This document shows, piece after piece, positions 12,581 to 12,694 of a stretch of DNA of 12,694 bases. Source of the stretch: Streptomyces sp. MMG1533. GTDB taxonomy: Bacteria > Actinomycetota > Actinomycetes > Streptomycetales > Streptomycetaceae. The notes under the pieces are model-generated. The model had not been told where the DNA came from. It made no database searches and was given only the letters and a program-made list of their open reading frames with translations. Position 1 is the first letter of the stretch, and every line of letters starts with the position of its first letter. A program made the translations under genes and the position numbers. The stretch covers positions 1 to 12,694 of the forward strand of contig NZ_LGDG01000044.1 of the NCBI RefSeq assembly GCF_001279775.1. The letters run 5' to 3'.

Positions 12581-12694
12581 TCACACCTTGGCTGTGGTGG
12601 TGTCGGTGGGGGTGTCGGTGGTGGGTGTGGTCTGGGGGGTGCGGGGCTTGGGGATGAGGGTGGCGATGAGGAAGGCGAGGAGGGCTGCTCCGGC
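12581..12694 (-). CDS. C-terminal fragment of a probable membrane transporter
   Basis: The last 37 codons are visible, with the frame open to the window edge and a TGA at 12583-12581. They begin with a hydrophobic helix end AGAALLAFLIATLIPKPR, followed by a Thr/Pro-rich hydrophilic tail (TPQTTPTTDTPTDTTTAKV). A final membrane helix with a short cytoplasmic tail after a PKPR-like turn is common at the end of actinomycete MFS (DHA2-type) exporters, but too little is seen to be sure. It is convergent with the membrane-protein gene and shares the terminator at 12526-12564. Confidence 0.6.
   Translation of the reverse strand, partial: AGAALLAFLIATLIPKPRTPQTTPTTDTPTDTTTAKV

Noticed and set aside
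1..12694. CRISPR arrays, tRNA or rRNA genes, insertion sequences, attachment sites
   Set aside because: No regularly spaced repeats, cloverleaf-like segments, transposase motifs or terminal inverted repeats were found on reading both strands.

Overview
The window is high-GC actinomycete DNA, almost certainly Streptomyces or a close relative. The genes use G or C at nearly every third codon position, GTG starts occur, candidate -10 boxes have the TAGGGT/CAGGGT form, and TTA leucine codons are almost absent. Most of the window is a carbohydrate or cyclitol (inositol-type) catabolic region. I saw no tRNA, rRNA, CRISPR array or insertion sequence, and no gene-free stretch longer than about 130 bases.

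Layout. (1) 1-2058, plus strand: the tail of an unidentified gene, an IolE-like TIM-barrel isomerase/dehydratase (117-1019) and an IolG-like Gfo/Idh/MocA dehydrogenase (1030-2058), tightly packed as an operon end. (2) 2175-4033, plus strand: two translationally coupled membrane-associated proteins of unknown function with proline-rich tails or linkers. The first carries a TTA codon, the only in-frame one I found here, so the pair is probably under bldA (developmental) control. This is the least explained part of the window. (3) 4058-8123, minus strand: a four-gene operon read in the order PhyH-type Fe(II)/2-oxoglutarate dioxygenase, SDR oxidoreductase, IolG, and a second Gfo/Idh protein. It diverges from a LacI-family regulator (8247-9278, plus). 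(4) 9259-10419, minus: a fourth Gfo/Idh protein, divergent from a second LacI-family regulator (10530-11537, plus). Their shared 110-bp promoter region holds two near-identical 12-bp palindromes of the form TGGAMCGGTCCA, very likely the operators of this repressor. (5) 11527-12694: a small cupin (minus), a five-helix membrane protein (plus), a strong bidirectional hairpin terminator, and the tail of a probable membrane transporter (minus).

How the genes fit together: four Gfo/Idh dehydrogenases, an SDR and an IolE-like enzyme give repeated NAD(P)-dependent oxidation and dehydration capacity for cyclitols or sugars. The PhyH enzyme adds an oxygen-dependent step that could unmask a modified substrate; that role is inference. 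Two local LacI repressors, each divergent from a catabolic unit, suggest two separately induced pathways. The bldA-linked membrane pair sits between the catabolic blocks and has no evident link to them.
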